Positions 28,501-35,928 of a stretch of DNA of 56,659 bases are shown in pieces. The notes under the pieces were generated by a model, which was given only the letters and a program-made list of their open reading frames with translations, made no database searches and had not been told where the DNA came from. How positions within the stretch are numbered: position 1 is the stretch's first letter; each line of letters starts with the position of its first letter. This stretch comes from Gammaproteobacteria bacterium (GTDB lineage: Bacteria; Pseudomonadota; Gammaproteobacteria; Legionellales; Legionellaceae). Location: contig JAHZKF010000064.1 of the NCBI GenBank assembly GCA_022600575.1, positions 1 to 56,659 on the forward strand. The letters run 5' to 3'. The translations under genes were made by a program, and so were the position numbers.

Positions 28501-30411
28501 TCGAACAGGACGGGGCCTCACTTGGACCTTAAGTGGGTCAGATGCATCTAATCGTGCTTTGGTTTCATCAAACACAATTTCTCGGTTGCCTCGGACGTCA
28601 GTAGACATAGTAACAAATCCTGCCGGCAAATTGTTGATATCCAGTCCGTATTGAAATTGTTCGTGATGTTCTATAAGCATTTCACAAGCTTTACTAGATA
28701 ATGCAGCACTGTTGTAAGTTTGTTGATTATTTACGTTGATATCGGCTTTATTGTTGAATGCACCAATCCAATTTCGCCATACACTTGATAGTTTTTCGTC
28801 AGTCGTTGTTTCAGGTGTTTCCCCGGGAAGACAATGTGGGGGTGTTTCTTTTATATGAGACTTAAAGTCTTCTAATCCCCAAAAGAATACCATTGTTGGA
28901 GTGGGTGAACCAAAATCTGATGCATTCGAAGCTTCATTAGAGACTTGAACTTGAATATCGCTTTCTTGTTCTTCTTCTTGTTCTTCTTCTTGCTCTTCTT
29001 CTAACTCAATATCAACTTGAACATCAGCCGTGCCTCTGCCTCGTTTTTGAACGGGTCGGTTTATTTTAACATCTGCTTCTTCCCGTTCTAAATTAACGTT
29101 TGTTTGAAGGTTTTCAATGCGTTTGTTTCTGAGGTTATCAGAGAGTAGTTCATCTATTCTTTGTTGAAATTCTGAATCTGCATAAAGACCTGGCAGCTCA
29201 ATATTGATGGCTATTTGAGGATTATGCTCAATCATTTGTATGAGCGCTGCTATTTTTTCTTCTGAAAAAAGGGCGCCGTCTAAAGTAAGTGTTTCAGTGT
29301 TTGACTGTGATAAGCGAACAAGCATTTGTTCAAATGCAGGTAAAAAATCATGCTCATCGACTGCTGTATATGGGCCAAAATCGAGCTGAAGCGTTTCAAA
29401 AGGTGTCTGATGATAGGTACTGCAATAACTTGAAAGTCCCCATAAAGCATCATTGTTTTCACACCTAAGCGTTAATATATCGAGTGGTTTTGAAACTTGG
29501 GTGGCTTTTAGCTTTTGATGAAGCAGCATCAGGAACTGCTCGTGATCGGCACTATTAAGCGGAGGTGTTTGTGGCTCGCCCGATGGAAACATCAGCGGAA
29601 TTGGAATATCTGAGTATAATTTAAGTTCTCCAATGGTTTTAGTCACCAAGGGATGTTCACGTGCCTTAGTTGTGAAGGAGAACGTTTGTGACTGCATGAG
29701 TGTTGTTAAATGTTCGGCTGTGATATGGCCTGAGCCATCAAAGTGTTGGGTGGTACTGGTTGCGAGAATAGGAGCGTGCTCGGTGAGCAGTTGAATACGC
29801 CCTAACTGTGTTTTATAAAAATGTTGGATGAAGGCATCGAGCGTTTTAGGTGGGTTATTAGTATGTGACTTATAAATATTATAAAGTCGCTCATACGTTG
29901 CTGTTGGGTCTTCACCAGCAGATAAAAGCGCTTCTGGATTGTACCCTGTGATATTGGAATACCTTAAGAATCGTTCAATATCGAGGGGAATAAGTGTCTC
30001 TTTAGGGTGTAACGTGCCTTTTAAAAATTTTTCTTGAATCCCCCAATTTTTTGGAGCAGAAGCAAGCTGTAAAGTGGTTGTTTTTTCAAGCTCCGTCTCG
30101 ATAAGATTTAAAAAAAGACCGTGAGCCGAGACAAATTTATAAGCCTCTTCGCCAAATCTTGGTGCTTCAGGGTCTTCCGGTTCATAATCCCAAGTTAGCA
30201 GGTTTTTTTGTATGGTTTGCAGTTCATTTAAGCTAAGTTTTTCTAGCGTGTATTTTGCTTTAAGATGTATTTCAAGAGCCTCCAGTAAGGCATCTGAGTC
30301 CTTAGGTTTAGCCGCTAAAGGTTTTATTGTCTCATTAATTAAATATGATAAATAAGCAATCTGCTGAGGGCTTGTTTTTTTACTCAGTACATCATGCATC
30401 AAATCAGGCAT
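22561..30411 (-). CDS. giant multidomain protein with SecA-like motor core
   Basis: 2616 aa. Residues 1-280 helical; 285-420 LRR-like (LTLRCENND, ETLTLDGALF); 445-490 a basic patch then an acidic Glu/Gln run; 500-1600 long helical region; 1690-2230 a DEAD motor like SecA: motif I GTGEGKS (1716-1722), motif II DEAD (1821-1824), motif V RGTD (2154-2157) and motif VI QMIGRSGRFG (from 2184). The remainder has a helical scaffold-like region, a Gly/Ala-rich hydrophobic hairpin (2443-2495, glycine-zipper-like) and an acidic tail. Housekeeping SecA is about 900 aa, starts near its nucleotide site and ends in a zinc tail; none of this fits, so this is not secA. It probably heads a unit with the coupled gene downstream. 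Probable ATP-driven membrane-associated effector; function unknown. Confidence 0.75.
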   Translation of the reverse strand: MPDLMHDVLSKKTSPQQIAYLSYLINETIKPLAAKPKDSDALLEALEIHLKAKYTLEKLSLNELQTIQKNLLTWDYEPEDPEAPRFGEEAYKFVSAHGLFLNLIETELEKTTTLQLASAPKNWGIQEKFLKGTLHPKETLIPLDIERFLRYSNITGYNPEALLSAGEDPTATYERLYNIYKSHTNNPPKTLDAFIQHFYKTQLGRIQLLTEHAPILATSTTQHFDGSGHITAEHLTTLMQSQTFSFTTKAREHPLVTKTIGELKLYSDIPIPLMFPSGEPQTPPLNSADHEQFLMLLHQKLKATQVSKPLDILTLRCENNDALWGLSSYCSTYHQTPFETLQLDFGPYTAVDEHDFLPAFEQMLVRLSQSNTETLTLDGALFSEEKIAALIQMIEHNPQIAINIELPGLYADSEFQQRIDELLSDNLRNKRIENLQTNVNLEREEADVKINRPVQKRGRGTADVQVDIELEEEQEEEQEEEQESDIQVQVSNEASNASDFGSPTPTMVFFWGLEDFKSHIKETPPHCLPGETPETTTDEKLSSVWRNWIGAFNNKADINVNNQQTYNSAALSSKACEMLIEHHEQFQYGLDINNLPAGFVTMSTDVRGNREIVFDETKARLDASDPLKVQVRPRPVRAALTYKQMQAIGEPFSEEEYQNRGAREDSEKYRRSFPKQTTSKSEKLAFFKTLGGNVDQIKTLQTAIPKLNLDAVIQLYLTHGHVGLNKLALQAANPNFMRIHDAVFSKAISYAPCLDSQFEEALKIVGSLPTNERAWFDQLLTQHGEAQSNVHLPDLVNAFKAFKKELKEIPLPPGEQFEFYANPKFDNTKSLPTTLSRILYILNNVDEKNRNAQWEEVTALDLSSTGAIKLFQVNPDETKAWAFVTPEMQINQTHETGGDADSQITGYTPPSIATRENIKEYVFRSASLRPKNEQMPLSFYRRFQDRLTELNSSLHYDLYRLIHEVSINLKKDAEKLSPEEATRALTEFLGSLSFFKHVPRGTEIQQTLLDTLLGLEAPPKFPILNRLVSLILSTCKDPIAAARNIKKLKATNEALNKYVGLYGTCIYEGMEHYTEEQYNNSNLFFDHLRTIEVIATQVRSHCHSIDGDEPPPDVDQLYTELQAIKERLSDNTLDDETRTELRRNQEILTNRIETAETKSKKYTQQIISLISAFNLNPNGIGTIVETLPIESLVEKQRVQQCFQILSALSFEDGSPLKREDLINLIETVKNDARPVAEIISEDNKIAEHFKPHFLKNYDSPEVPVALKSKLEKEFTAEQVQAISDLVRSSKNQDIYAPIINHIIQIYHSIDDPAEKNLFIKKLTESPNICPEVNRLRDSDNDPPIVTLLGLIQSRRKAHHDFVGLMNAERRVSNPIERMPERAIAYIQDILPHFRTINRPSVIPETSIDPLIQKMLLETTIPPDTTMEEYATEFKNLLTQITAIAKENPIIKKPLISFLEQAFEKNPNLQALQALTDTLQAEFNKIEDKNTVLSLCMHFNDNPNDLVDLFKVTQTAPYLLPVATAVLSADKNYSLKSLKKLGEASEKDPELKAFVEQAYQRAPFPSVQKVLKWHKKHRLEKQYKAFDRRPAHRESVNGFKADKAREQLETMARNNPGFKADIIDVDAFQALTLEMQTKSSAELLAAFKPLPTNADGSVDYETLVAIAAELLYRSKGQDERAYPNGFKLGSSMEINTTQYLSILTSLKTGTHVTSQIGTGEGKSRIMMISAICQQAMGNTVDFVTSDVQLAYRDFVEYKPLFDMVGAESSMILANSDPSSYQKGGINFSDPASLSLFRNKAATLGLQAEVMEQDATKRTLLLDEADKTYFDMVNTRFNFSRTGDKSIIEMPWVYALLMEYMADESKKTLYDSGDVLAIRDDFLSYAKTNCTPAENTRLNAVAPNKLDEWITSAVTAQGLVYNENFSILADVKSGQRVSSEAKLKVNLRTSSDSKFSRGVQQCLHARLNRARRDPSLETDIALRDAVTACESNFFVSDEKQIIYSTSSKNLLDDYQEGRLQAVTGTAGSIMERAEAKALYGGTDSEMHILEMPRHRGLSRLDNAVRLAKDDKQHIDHLVDAIITAQAKDQPILLFAENDVESEKLIEKLNNHPRFNSLLQKDINHIHGQMSDEAERAGVEKAGHAGQITISTGMIGRGTDISLDDRAKKNGLNVMITYLPRERDFEQMIGRSGRFGAEGETRLFLDKERLKKQLNKKSLKKDGFYYNPEAYLRREQGIMDRKHQCERLIKNRFSDFKKEFQDNFFNQYLPKVDATDREAKKALWIKFIDEMDKEWNERWSEIQDHLSQDPIEIEEIKAVLSKYETKVGAFWNDLKTNANAPEGTLNDTVPTFELDETIDKLLKPINETSPSNMEQHKVYDRYDPAHDGRHVEYSDPQILKDASRKGWENFFRMADHPSSETRIPLANIRAWADGRGQAFPNPNPNIGKIAGAVAVGLVGAAVVGALTYTGVLPALLATSVLVTAAAAVGAAIGTFIGSFFDKKTASKAEKPTEEIVEAPEEAVSDTPKHTSTTTHHMLHEKGVARKALPVDDKDLEGNDNLGHNEEEERELINAAFKELPRTKGQSADLEDNNDDVLTSEEKAEEHQHDDQRSTFRGNL

Positions 30412-30542
30412 AAATTTAATTACCTTTTAACCCGTTAATAATCAAAGTATAGGCTATCAATGAGTTTATTTTACTCTTTTTGTATTATTTTTAAATTGGT
30501 TTAGCGTGAGTTTAATCATTAAAGACTTTTGTTATTTAAATA

Positions 30543-30551
30543 TGCTAAAAT
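30543..30551 (+). promoter_or_regulatory. extended -10 promoter of the ccm operon
   Basis: TGC-TAAAAT at 30543-30551 is a TGn-extended -10 one mismatch from consensus, 26 bases before ATG 30577. No good -35 is visible. The 165-base gap is shared with the divergent 2616-codon gene. Confidence 0.4.
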
Positions 30552-30576
30552 TCCGGCCTATTTTGAGGGCGTATTC

Positions 30577-31314
30577 ATGTGGCATTTTCTATCTTTTTTA
30601 GCGTCGCCTAAGCTTTTTTATGAACGCATAGGGCAAGTCATACCATGGTTTGGCGGGTTTGCGTTGTTTTTTTTGACTGTGGGTAGTATTTGGGGGCTTT
30701 GCTTTGCTCCGGCTGATTATCAGCAAGGTGAGGCATTTCGCATGCTTTATGTGCATGTACCCGCTGCAGTCCTTTCTATGGCGCTTTACGCCTTCATGGG
30801 TGCGTTAAGCTTAAGTTTATTGGTGTGGCGTATTAAGCTTGCAGGCGTTTTGTTGCGTGCCACGGCTCCCGTGGGTGCAAGTATGGCCTTACTTGCGTTA
30901 ATGACTGGGAGCCTATGGGGAAAGCCCATGTGGGGTGCTTGGTGGATATGGGATGCAAGACTGACCTCTGAGTTGGTTTTACTTCTGCTTTATGTGGCCA
31001 TATTGGTATTACAACAGGCTTATCAAGATAAGCCTGCAGGCGATAAGCTCATTGCTATTTTAAGTTTGGTTGGCTTACTTGATTTACCGATTATTCATTA
31101 CTCGGTGTATTGGTGGAATACACTGCATCAAGGCTCAAGCATTATGGCTTTTTCAAAACCTACGATTCATAGCAGTATGCTTTATCCGCTGCTTTTGATG
31201 ATTACTGGGTTTTTATTGTATGCCACTTTTATTATTAGTTTAAAAGCACGCAACCTACTGCTGATGCGGGAGCGTCGAGCAAAGTGGGTACAAGTATTAA
31301 TTGAAGAGAAATAA
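30577..31314 (+). CDS. ccmC: heme handling protein CcmC
   Basis: 245 aa from ATG 30577, six bases after GAGGG; the upstream in-frame start would add 16 residues of no family pattern. Six TM helices. The tryptophan-rich motif is WGAWWIWDARLT (119-130), and the two heme-ligand histidines stand at His60 (YVHVP) and His184 (NTLHQGSS), the positions they have in E. coli. CcmC loads heme onto CcmE at the periplasmic face of the inner membrane. It is the first ccm gene here; ccmA and ccmB, usually just upstream, are missing from the window. Confidence 0.96.
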   Translation: MWHFLSFLASPKLFYERIGQVIPWFGGFALFFLTVGSIWGLCFAPADYQQGEAFRMLYVHVPAAVLSMALYAFMGALSLSLLVWRIKLAGVLLRATAPVGASMALLALMTGSLWGKPMWGAWWIWDARLTSELVLLLLYVAILVLQQAYQDKPAGDKLIAILSLVGLLDLPIIHYSVYWWNTLHQGSSIMAFSKPTIHSSMLYPLLLMITGFLLYATFIISLKARNLLLMRERRAKWVQVLIEEK

Positions 31315-31316
31315 AG

Positions 31317-31478
31317 ATGAGTGCCTTTTTGAGTTGGTTAGATATGGGGGGATATGCAAGCTATGTTTGGCCTGCTTATGCCGCTGTATTGGTTGTGTTT
31401 GTCTCACATTTTTTTCATGCAAAAGTTCAAAAAAAGCGGATTTTGCATGCTTTAAAGCGTTGGAGTAAAAGTTTGTAA
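31317..31478 (+). CDS. ccmD: heme exporter small subunit CcmD
   Basis: A 53-aa protein too short for most gene callers. MSAFLSWLDMGGYASYVWPAY matches the conserved CcmD start (MGGYAxYVWxxY); one TM helix (AAVLVVFVSHFF) and a basic C-terminus (KKRILHALKRWSKS) follow. It starts two bases after the ccmC stop and its stop shares one base with the ccmE ATG (TAATG). CcmD helps release holo-CcmE from CcmC. Confidence 0.92.
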   Translation: MSAFLSWLDMGGYASYVWPAYAAVLVVFVSHFFHAKVQKKRILHALKRWSKSL

Positions 31479-31924
31479 TGCATCCTGTTCGTCGAAAAAA
31501 ATTAATTAAATTACTCATTCCTGTGTGCCTTTTGGCACTTGTTGTGGCTTTGGTGATGTATGCCTTAAGGCAAAATATTAGTTTGTTTTATACACCAACC
31601 GAGGTGGTATCAGGTGAGGTACCTAAAGCGCTTAATATTCGCATGGGGGGCCGTGTGGTTGTTGGGAGTGTGATTCGCGGAAAAGACCTCAATATTCAAT
31701 TTGAATTAACGGATATGAATCAAAAAATAGGGGTTGATTACCAAGGCATTTTGCCGGACTTATTTCGTGAAGGCCAAGGGCTTGTAGTAGAAGGAACCCT
31801 TTTAGATAACGGACAATTCCATGCACATCGCGTGCTTGCAAAGCACGATGAAAATTACATGCCACCTGAAGTGCGTGATGCACTCGCGAAAGGTGAAAAA
31901 GCACGATTTGAGGATGCAGCATGA
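31478..31924 (+). CDS. ccmE: periplasmic heme chaperone CcmE
   Basis: 148 aa. An N-terminal signal anchor (LIPVCLLALVVALVMYAL) is followed by an OB-fold domain (NIRMGGRVVVGSVIRG, GLVVEGTLLDNGQFHAHRVL). The covalent heme site is HDENY (His123, Tyr127), the HxxxY motif of bacterial CcmE. It accepts heme from CcmC and gives it to CcmF. The stop overlaps the ccmF start (ATGA). Confidence 0.96.
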   Translation: MHPVRRKKLIKLLIPVCLLALVVALVMYALRQNISLFYTPTEVVSGEVPKALNIRMGGRVVVGSVIRGKDLNIQFELTDMNQKIGVDYQGILPDLFREGQGLVVEGTLLDNGQFHAHRVLAKHDENYMPPEVRDALAKGEKARFEDAA

Positions 31925-33804
31925 TTCCAGAACTTGGGTCGTTTTTTTTGGTGTTAGCCTTATTCTTTGCTTTGTTTTTGGTGTTTTCCCCAAAGTCGGC
32001 GGCTTATTATGTGATAGCCGAGGGGGTGTGTATTGGGGGTGCTTATATCTGTTTAACCCTGTGTTTTTTACAGGATGACTTTACGGTTCGTTATGTATTG
32101 CTCAACAGTAGTACCTCGCTACCTTGGTTTTATAAACTGTGTGCGGTTTGGGGTGGGCATGAAGGCTCAATGTTGTTGTGGGTGCTCATCTTAAGTGCAT
32201 GGACGGTTGCGATTGTTTTGTTTAGTCGTCGCTTAGAGCGCGTGTTTTATGAGCGTGTATTGCTTGTGTTAGGGGCTTTAAGTATAGGATTTTTACTGTT
32301 TTTGTTGTGCACTTCTAATCCATTTTTACGGCAATTTGAGGTGTTGAATAGTACCGGACGTGATTTAAATCCACTCTTGCAAGACCCGGGCTTTTTATTT
32401 CATCCGCCCATGCTGTATATGGGATACGTTGGTTTTTCGGTGGCTTTTGCATTAGCAATTGCAGCCCTTTGGTTAGGTCGTGTTGAGTCAGCCTGGGCCA
32501 GTTGGGTGCGCCCATGGACGCTTGCCGCATGGTGTTGTTTAACGGCAGGTATTACGCTTGGGAGCTGGTGGGCTTATCGAGAGTTAGGTTGGGGCGGGTG
32601 GTGGTTTTGGGACCCTGTTGAAAATGCCTCGTTTATGCCGTGGCTTGCCGGTACGGCCTTATTGCATTCACTGGTTGTGAATGAAAAGCGCGCGCATTTA
32701 AAGGCGTGGACCGTGTTGCTTGCCATTACGGCTTTTTCGTTGAGTTTAATTGGAACCTTTTTAGTGCGTTCAGGGGTGCTCACCTCGGTACATGCGTTTG
32801 CGGTAGATCCTGCACGCGGGCTTTATATTTTATTGTTCTTATTAGTCGTTGTGGGTGGTTCGCTTGGGTTATTTGCCGTACGTGTTGATGCCCTTAAACA
32901 AAAAGATAAACCGTTTTTAGTCTCGCGTGAAGGGGGATTATTACTGAATAATGTTTTCTTAAGCGTTTCAATGCTCACGGTGTTATTAGGTACAGTTTAT
33001 CCGTTATTCATAGATGCCCTAGGGCTTGGCAAGCTTTCTGTCGGAGCACCTTATTTTAATGCTGTGTTTGTGCCGCTGATGTTACCCGTGCTTGCTTTAA
33101 TGGGGTTTGGGGTGAATTTGCGTTTTAAGCAAGATGACTGGCGAAAGCTCGGTTTATCGCTTAAATATGCTTTTTTATTAAGTATGATATCGCCCATTCT
33201 TATTTTTTTATGGTTAAAACAGCCAGTTCAGCCTTTGGTTTTTTTAGGATTAGCCCTTGGTTTTTGGGTGATTTTTGCAACGCTTAAAAGCCTTAAAATA
33301 CGTCTTAAAAGTTATCAACTCACCCAAGTTGGGTTACGGTTTTGGGGCATGTTTTTTGCGCATATTGGTGTTGCTGTTGTGGTCCTTGGCATTAGTTTAT
33401 CGACAGGCTTTGGGTTAGAGCAAGATATTAAATTAAGCCCCAACGAAGTCATGGATTGGGCCGGCTTTAAAGTAAAACTGCATGATGTGTCGGATTTAAA
33501 AGGCCCTAATTATGAGGGCACACGCGCTTGTTTTAAATTATCTAAAACAGATTGGGATACGCAAATTTGCCCTGAAAAACGGATATATGATGTGAGCCAT
33601 ATGGTGATGAGTGATGCAGGCATTCATGCCGGATTTTTCAGAGATATTTATATTGCATTAGGTGAGCCGCTTCCTCATGGAGCATGGTCGCTAAGACTCA
33701 TGTATAAACCCGGTGTACGCTGGATTTGGGGCGGCGGATTTTTGATTTTATTCGGTGGGTTTTTAGCGCTTTTAAGTGGCCCACTGTTGAGGAAAACAAA
33801 ATGA
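31921..33804 (+). CDS. ccmF: cytochrome c heme lyase subunit CcmF
   Basis: 627 aa, typical for the family, with many TM helices. The tryptophan-rich motif GWGGWWFWDPVENASFMPWL lies at about 222-241; heme-ligand His residues are in the WGGHEGSMLLWV (near residue 80) and LLHSLVV segments. Ends with a periplasmic domain and a final TM. It ligates heme to apocytochrome c with CcmH and CcmI. It overlaps ccmE and ccmG by 4 bases each. Confidence 0.96.
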   Translation: MIPELGSFFLVLALFFALFLVFSPKSAAYYVIAEGVCIGGAYICLTLCFLQDDFTVRYVLLNSSTSLPWFYKLCAVWGGHEGSMLLWVLILSAWTVAIVLFSRRLERVFYERVLLVLGALSIGFLLFLLCTSNPFLRQFEVLNSTGRDLNPLLQDPGFLFHPPMLYMGYVGFSVAFALAIAALWLGRVESAWASWVRPWTLAAWCCLTAGITLGSWWAYRELGWGGWWFWDPVENASFMPWLAGTALLHSLVVNEKRAHLKAWTVLLAITAFSLSLIGTFLVRSGVLTSVHAFAVDPARGLYILLFLLVVVGGSLGLFAVRVDALKQKDKPFLVSREGGLLLNNVFLSVSMLTVLLGTVYPLFIDALGLGKLSVGAPYFNAVFVPLMLPVLALMGFGVNLRFKQDDWRKLGLSLKYAFLLSMISPILIFLWLKQPVQPLVFLGLALGFWVIFATLKSLKIRLKSYQLTQVGLRFWGMFFAHIGVAVVVLGISLSTGFGLEQDIKLSPNEVMDWAGFKVKLHDVSDLKGPNYEGTRACFKLSKTDWDTQICPEKRIYDVSHMVMSDAGIHAGFFRDIYIALGEPLPHGAWSLRLMYKPGVRWIWGGGFLILFGGFLALLSGPLLRKTK

Positions 33805-34331
33805 AGCGTTATTTAACCTGGAGGCTTTTGCCTGTTTTTTTGTTTGGGGTATTGGTCGCTTTTTTTTGGCGTGGTTTATCTCTTAATCCGCAACATTTGC
33901 CATCTGTTCAGCTTGATCAAAAGCTACCGTCCTTTGAGGTGCCCATACTCGGGGATAAAACCCGTTTGCTTTCGTCAGGAAATATAAAAGGGCACCCCGC
34001 ATTGTTACATGTTTTTGCGAGTTGGTGTGATGTTTGTTCTGAAGAGCAAGTCTTTTTATTAAAACTGTCAGACAATGGCGTACCGCTTTATGGTTTAAAT
34101 TATAAAGATGATCCGTTTGATGCCATGCACTGGCTTCAAACTTGGGGTAACCCATATCGTTTAATTGGTGTGGATAGAGACGGGCACTTAGGCATTGATT
34201 TAGGGGTTTATGGCACACCAGAAACGTTTTTAGTCGATTCCAGTGGGTTCATTCGTTATCGTCATGTGGGTATTTTGAATGAAACAACTTGGGAGCAAAT
34301 ATTACGCCCTAAGTGGGAGGCTTTGTCGTGA
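33801..34331 (+). CDS. ccmG: thiol:disulfide interchange protein CcmG (DsbE)
   Basis: 176 aa from the ATG that overlaps the ccmF stop. One N-terminal TM anchor (LLPVFLFGVLVAFFW), then a thioredoxin fold with active site WCDVC (Cys76, Cys79) in FASWCDVCSEEQ and the cis-Pro in YGTPETFLVD. It reduces apocytochrome c or CcmH in the periplasm. The stop overlaps the ccmH GTG. Confidence 0.95.
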   Translation: MKRYLTWRLLPVFLFGVLVAFFWRGLSLNPQHLPSVQLDQKLPSFEVPILGDKTRLLSSGNIKGHPALLHVFASWCDVCSEEQVFLLKLSDNGVPLYGLNYKDDPFDAMHWLQTWGNPYRLIGVDRDGHLGIDLGVYGTPETFLVDSSGFIRYRHVGILNETTWEQILRPKWEALS

Positions 34332-34714
34332 AATTATTATTCCTCCTAAGAATAGTGTTACTAATATGTATCCCCTTAATAGGACATACCGAGGCGCTTT
34401 ATCCTTTAGCCACGCAAAAACAAGAAGCACAATTTAAAGGGTTATTACGAGAGCTCCGTTGTTTGGTGTGTCAAAATCAAGATTTAGCTGATTCAAACGC
34501 GCCTCTTGCCAAAGACTTGCGAGATGAGGTGTATGGTCTGGTTCAAACCGGAAAAAGTGATGATGACATTGTACGTTATTTAACCGCGCGTTATGGCGAT
34601 TTTATTTTATTTAAACCCCCTGTTAAATCGGTTACCTGGGTTTTATGGGGCGCACCCGTTTTGTTTTTAGGGCTTGGGTTTGTTCTTTTTTGGCGGAGGA
34701 CAGCACATGTCTGA
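34328..34714 (+). CDS. ccmH: cytochrome c-type biogenesis protein CcmH (N-terminal type)
   Basis: 128 aa starting at GTG 34328, which overlaps the ccmG stop (GTGA) and lies nine bases after GGGAGG. A signal peptide precedes the redox motif LRCLVCQN (Cys45, Cys48) and the helical bundle ADSNAPLAKDLRDEVYGLV. One C-terminal TM (VTWVLWGAPVLFLGLGFVLFW). It reduces the heme-binding cysteines of apocytochrome c. This is the short CcmH/CycL form; the TPR part is the separate next gene. Confidence 0.95.
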   Translation: MKLLFLLRIVLLICIPLIGHTEALYPLATQKQEAQFKGLLRELRCLVCQNQDLADSNAPLAKDLRDEVYGLVQTGKSDDDIVRYLTARYGDFILFKPPVKSVTWVLWGAPVLFLGLGFVLFWRRTAHV

Positions 34715-35369
34715 TTGGGGTGTTTTTGGCATATTAGGTGTGTTGGCCTTAAGTGTTGCTGTGTATCCGTTGAGAAACAAAAAAAGGCTTATTTTGCTTT
34801 TATTACCCGTTTCAGCTGTTTTTTTGGTGTTAGCATATAGTGGTTTTGGTGGGTGGTTTGAGTGGCATACGTTTCAAGTGGCGCAAAAAAAACAAGCTGA
34901 AGCCAAACAAGTGATTCAAGCATTGGGTAGTACAACAGCGATTATTGAGCGCTTAAAAGCGCGTCTTGCTGAAACGCCTAAAGATGCTAAAGCCTGGTTT
35001 TTATTAGGCAGGGTATATGTGTCAGAAGGAGACTGGAAGCATGCAAATGAGGCATATGTGATTGCGCATAGTCTTGCCCCTGATAATCATGAATATAGCC
35101 TGCATTATGCACAAAGTGTGTGGGAACTTAATCAACAAGCTTTTGATGATAAAACACGTGCACTTTTAGAAGGTATTTTACACGTTGACTCAAATCAGCC
35201 TGATGCCTTGGCAATGCTTGCGTATGATGCGTATACACGGCACCTTAATCAAGATGCCGTGAAATATTGGGAACGTTTATTGGTTTTGACACCATCCCCC
35301 TCGGAGGATGCTGACAAATTACGCCAAGCAATAGCTAAAGCGCGTCAAGATGAAATGGTTACGGGTTGA
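34707..35369 (+). CDS. ccmI: cytochrome c biogenesis TPR protein CcmI
   Basis: 220 aa from ATG 34707, six bases after GGAGGA; it overlaps ccmH by 8 bases. Two N-terminal TM helices (GVFGILGVLALSVAVYPL and LILLLLPVSAVFLVLAYSGF) frame a short cytoplasmic loop; a periplasmic domain with two or three TPR units (AWFLLGRVYVSEGDWKHANEAYVIAHSL) follows. It presents apocytochrome c to the heme lyase. It is shorter than the roughly 400-aa CcmI of many bacteria, lacking a long C-terminal domain. The stop overlaps the end of the convergent gene by 11 bases. Confidence 0.85.
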   Translation: MSDWGVFGILGVLALSVAVYPLRNKKRLILLLLPVSAVFLVLAYSGFGGWFEWHTFQVAQKKQAEAKQVIQALGSTTAIIERLKARLAETPKDAKAWFLLGRVYVSEGDWKHANEAYVIAHSLAPDNHEYSLHYAQSVWELNQQAFDDKTRALLEGILHVDSNQPDALAMLAYDAYTRHLNQDAVKYWERLLVLTPSPSEDADKLRQAIAKARQDEMVTG

Positions 35370-35814
35370 ATTGAAAGAAGAGTTCGTCCTCCTCGGAATC
35401 ATCTTGATCATCCTTTTTGTAAACCTCATCATCTGAGGGTTCAAAACTGTTGAGTAATGCGCTTTCTTCTCTTGCTATATGTTGATCTAGTTCTTGTTCA
35501 AACCATGTCATAAAATCATCGACTTCATTAGCACTGGTATCAGGAGCAGGGCTAATTCTACCTTTTGTAGGGCTATCAGACAGTCTTCTTCTCAAAATGG
35601 ACATCAAGGGGGCTCTTTGGTGGCTTGAGAGAAAAAATTGTTGGTGAAGTAGTATTTCAAAGTGCTCCGTCAAAGATGTATCTAATGCCAGTAACGAGGC
35701 CAGAAAAGAATGTCGGCGGCTTTCAGATACTTTAGTGGCTTTAACATATGCAGAATATAAAAGCCTTACTTTAGCTAAGAGTTCGCGTTTTGTGTCTTCT
35801 AATAATATTGTCAT
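35359..35814 (-). CDS. small hypothetical protein, paralog 1 of a three-gene array
   Basis: 151 aa. The pattern is shared with the gene at 35929: helix LLAKVRLLYSAYVKA, ESRRHSFLASL, TEHFEILLHQQFFLSSHQRAPLMSILRRRLSDSP, then DDFMTWFEQELDQHIAREE and a very acidic tail (DDQDDSEEDELFF). No signal peptide, membrane segment or known domain. A conserved leader of about 50 bases precedes it. The acidic C-terminus resembles E-block secretion signals; inference only. Confidence 0.72.
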   Translation of the reverse strand: MTILLEDTKRELLAKVRLLYSAYVKATKVSESRRHSFLASLLALDTSLTEHFEILLHQQFFLSSHQRAPLMSILRRRLSDSPTKGRISPAPDTSANEVDDFMTWFEQELDQHIAREESALLNSFEPSDDEVYKKDDQDDSEEDELFFQFNP

Positions 35815-35826
35815 TGTGTTTTCTCA

Positions 35827-35880
35827 TATTATTTCAAGCCAAATGAGAGTCCTTCTTATATTGGTGTGAAAAGGGTTAAA
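35827..35880 (-). repeat. duplicated leader upstream of paralog 1
   Basis: This segment (plus-strand core TTATTTCAAGCCAAA, then CCTTCTTATATTGGTGTGAA) is repeated almost identically at 36411-36464 upstream of paralog 2. It probably contains the promoter and the start of the message. The conservation of noncoding sequence exceeds that of the proteins, pointing to recent duplication or selection on the leader. Confidence 0.8.
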
Positions 35881-35928
35881 TTAAAAAATGCGCTAAGCAA
35901 TGGCTAAAGCGCACCGTGATTTGGGAAA

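Noticed and set aside
22561..30411. Housekeeping secA
   Set aside because: The motor core is preceded by about 1690 residues and followed by non-SecA regions, and the SecA zinc tail is absent; only the motor motifs are shared.
31821..32078. 85-aa frame overlapping ccmE and ccmF
   Set aside because: Out-of-frame shadow of two well-supported ccm genes.
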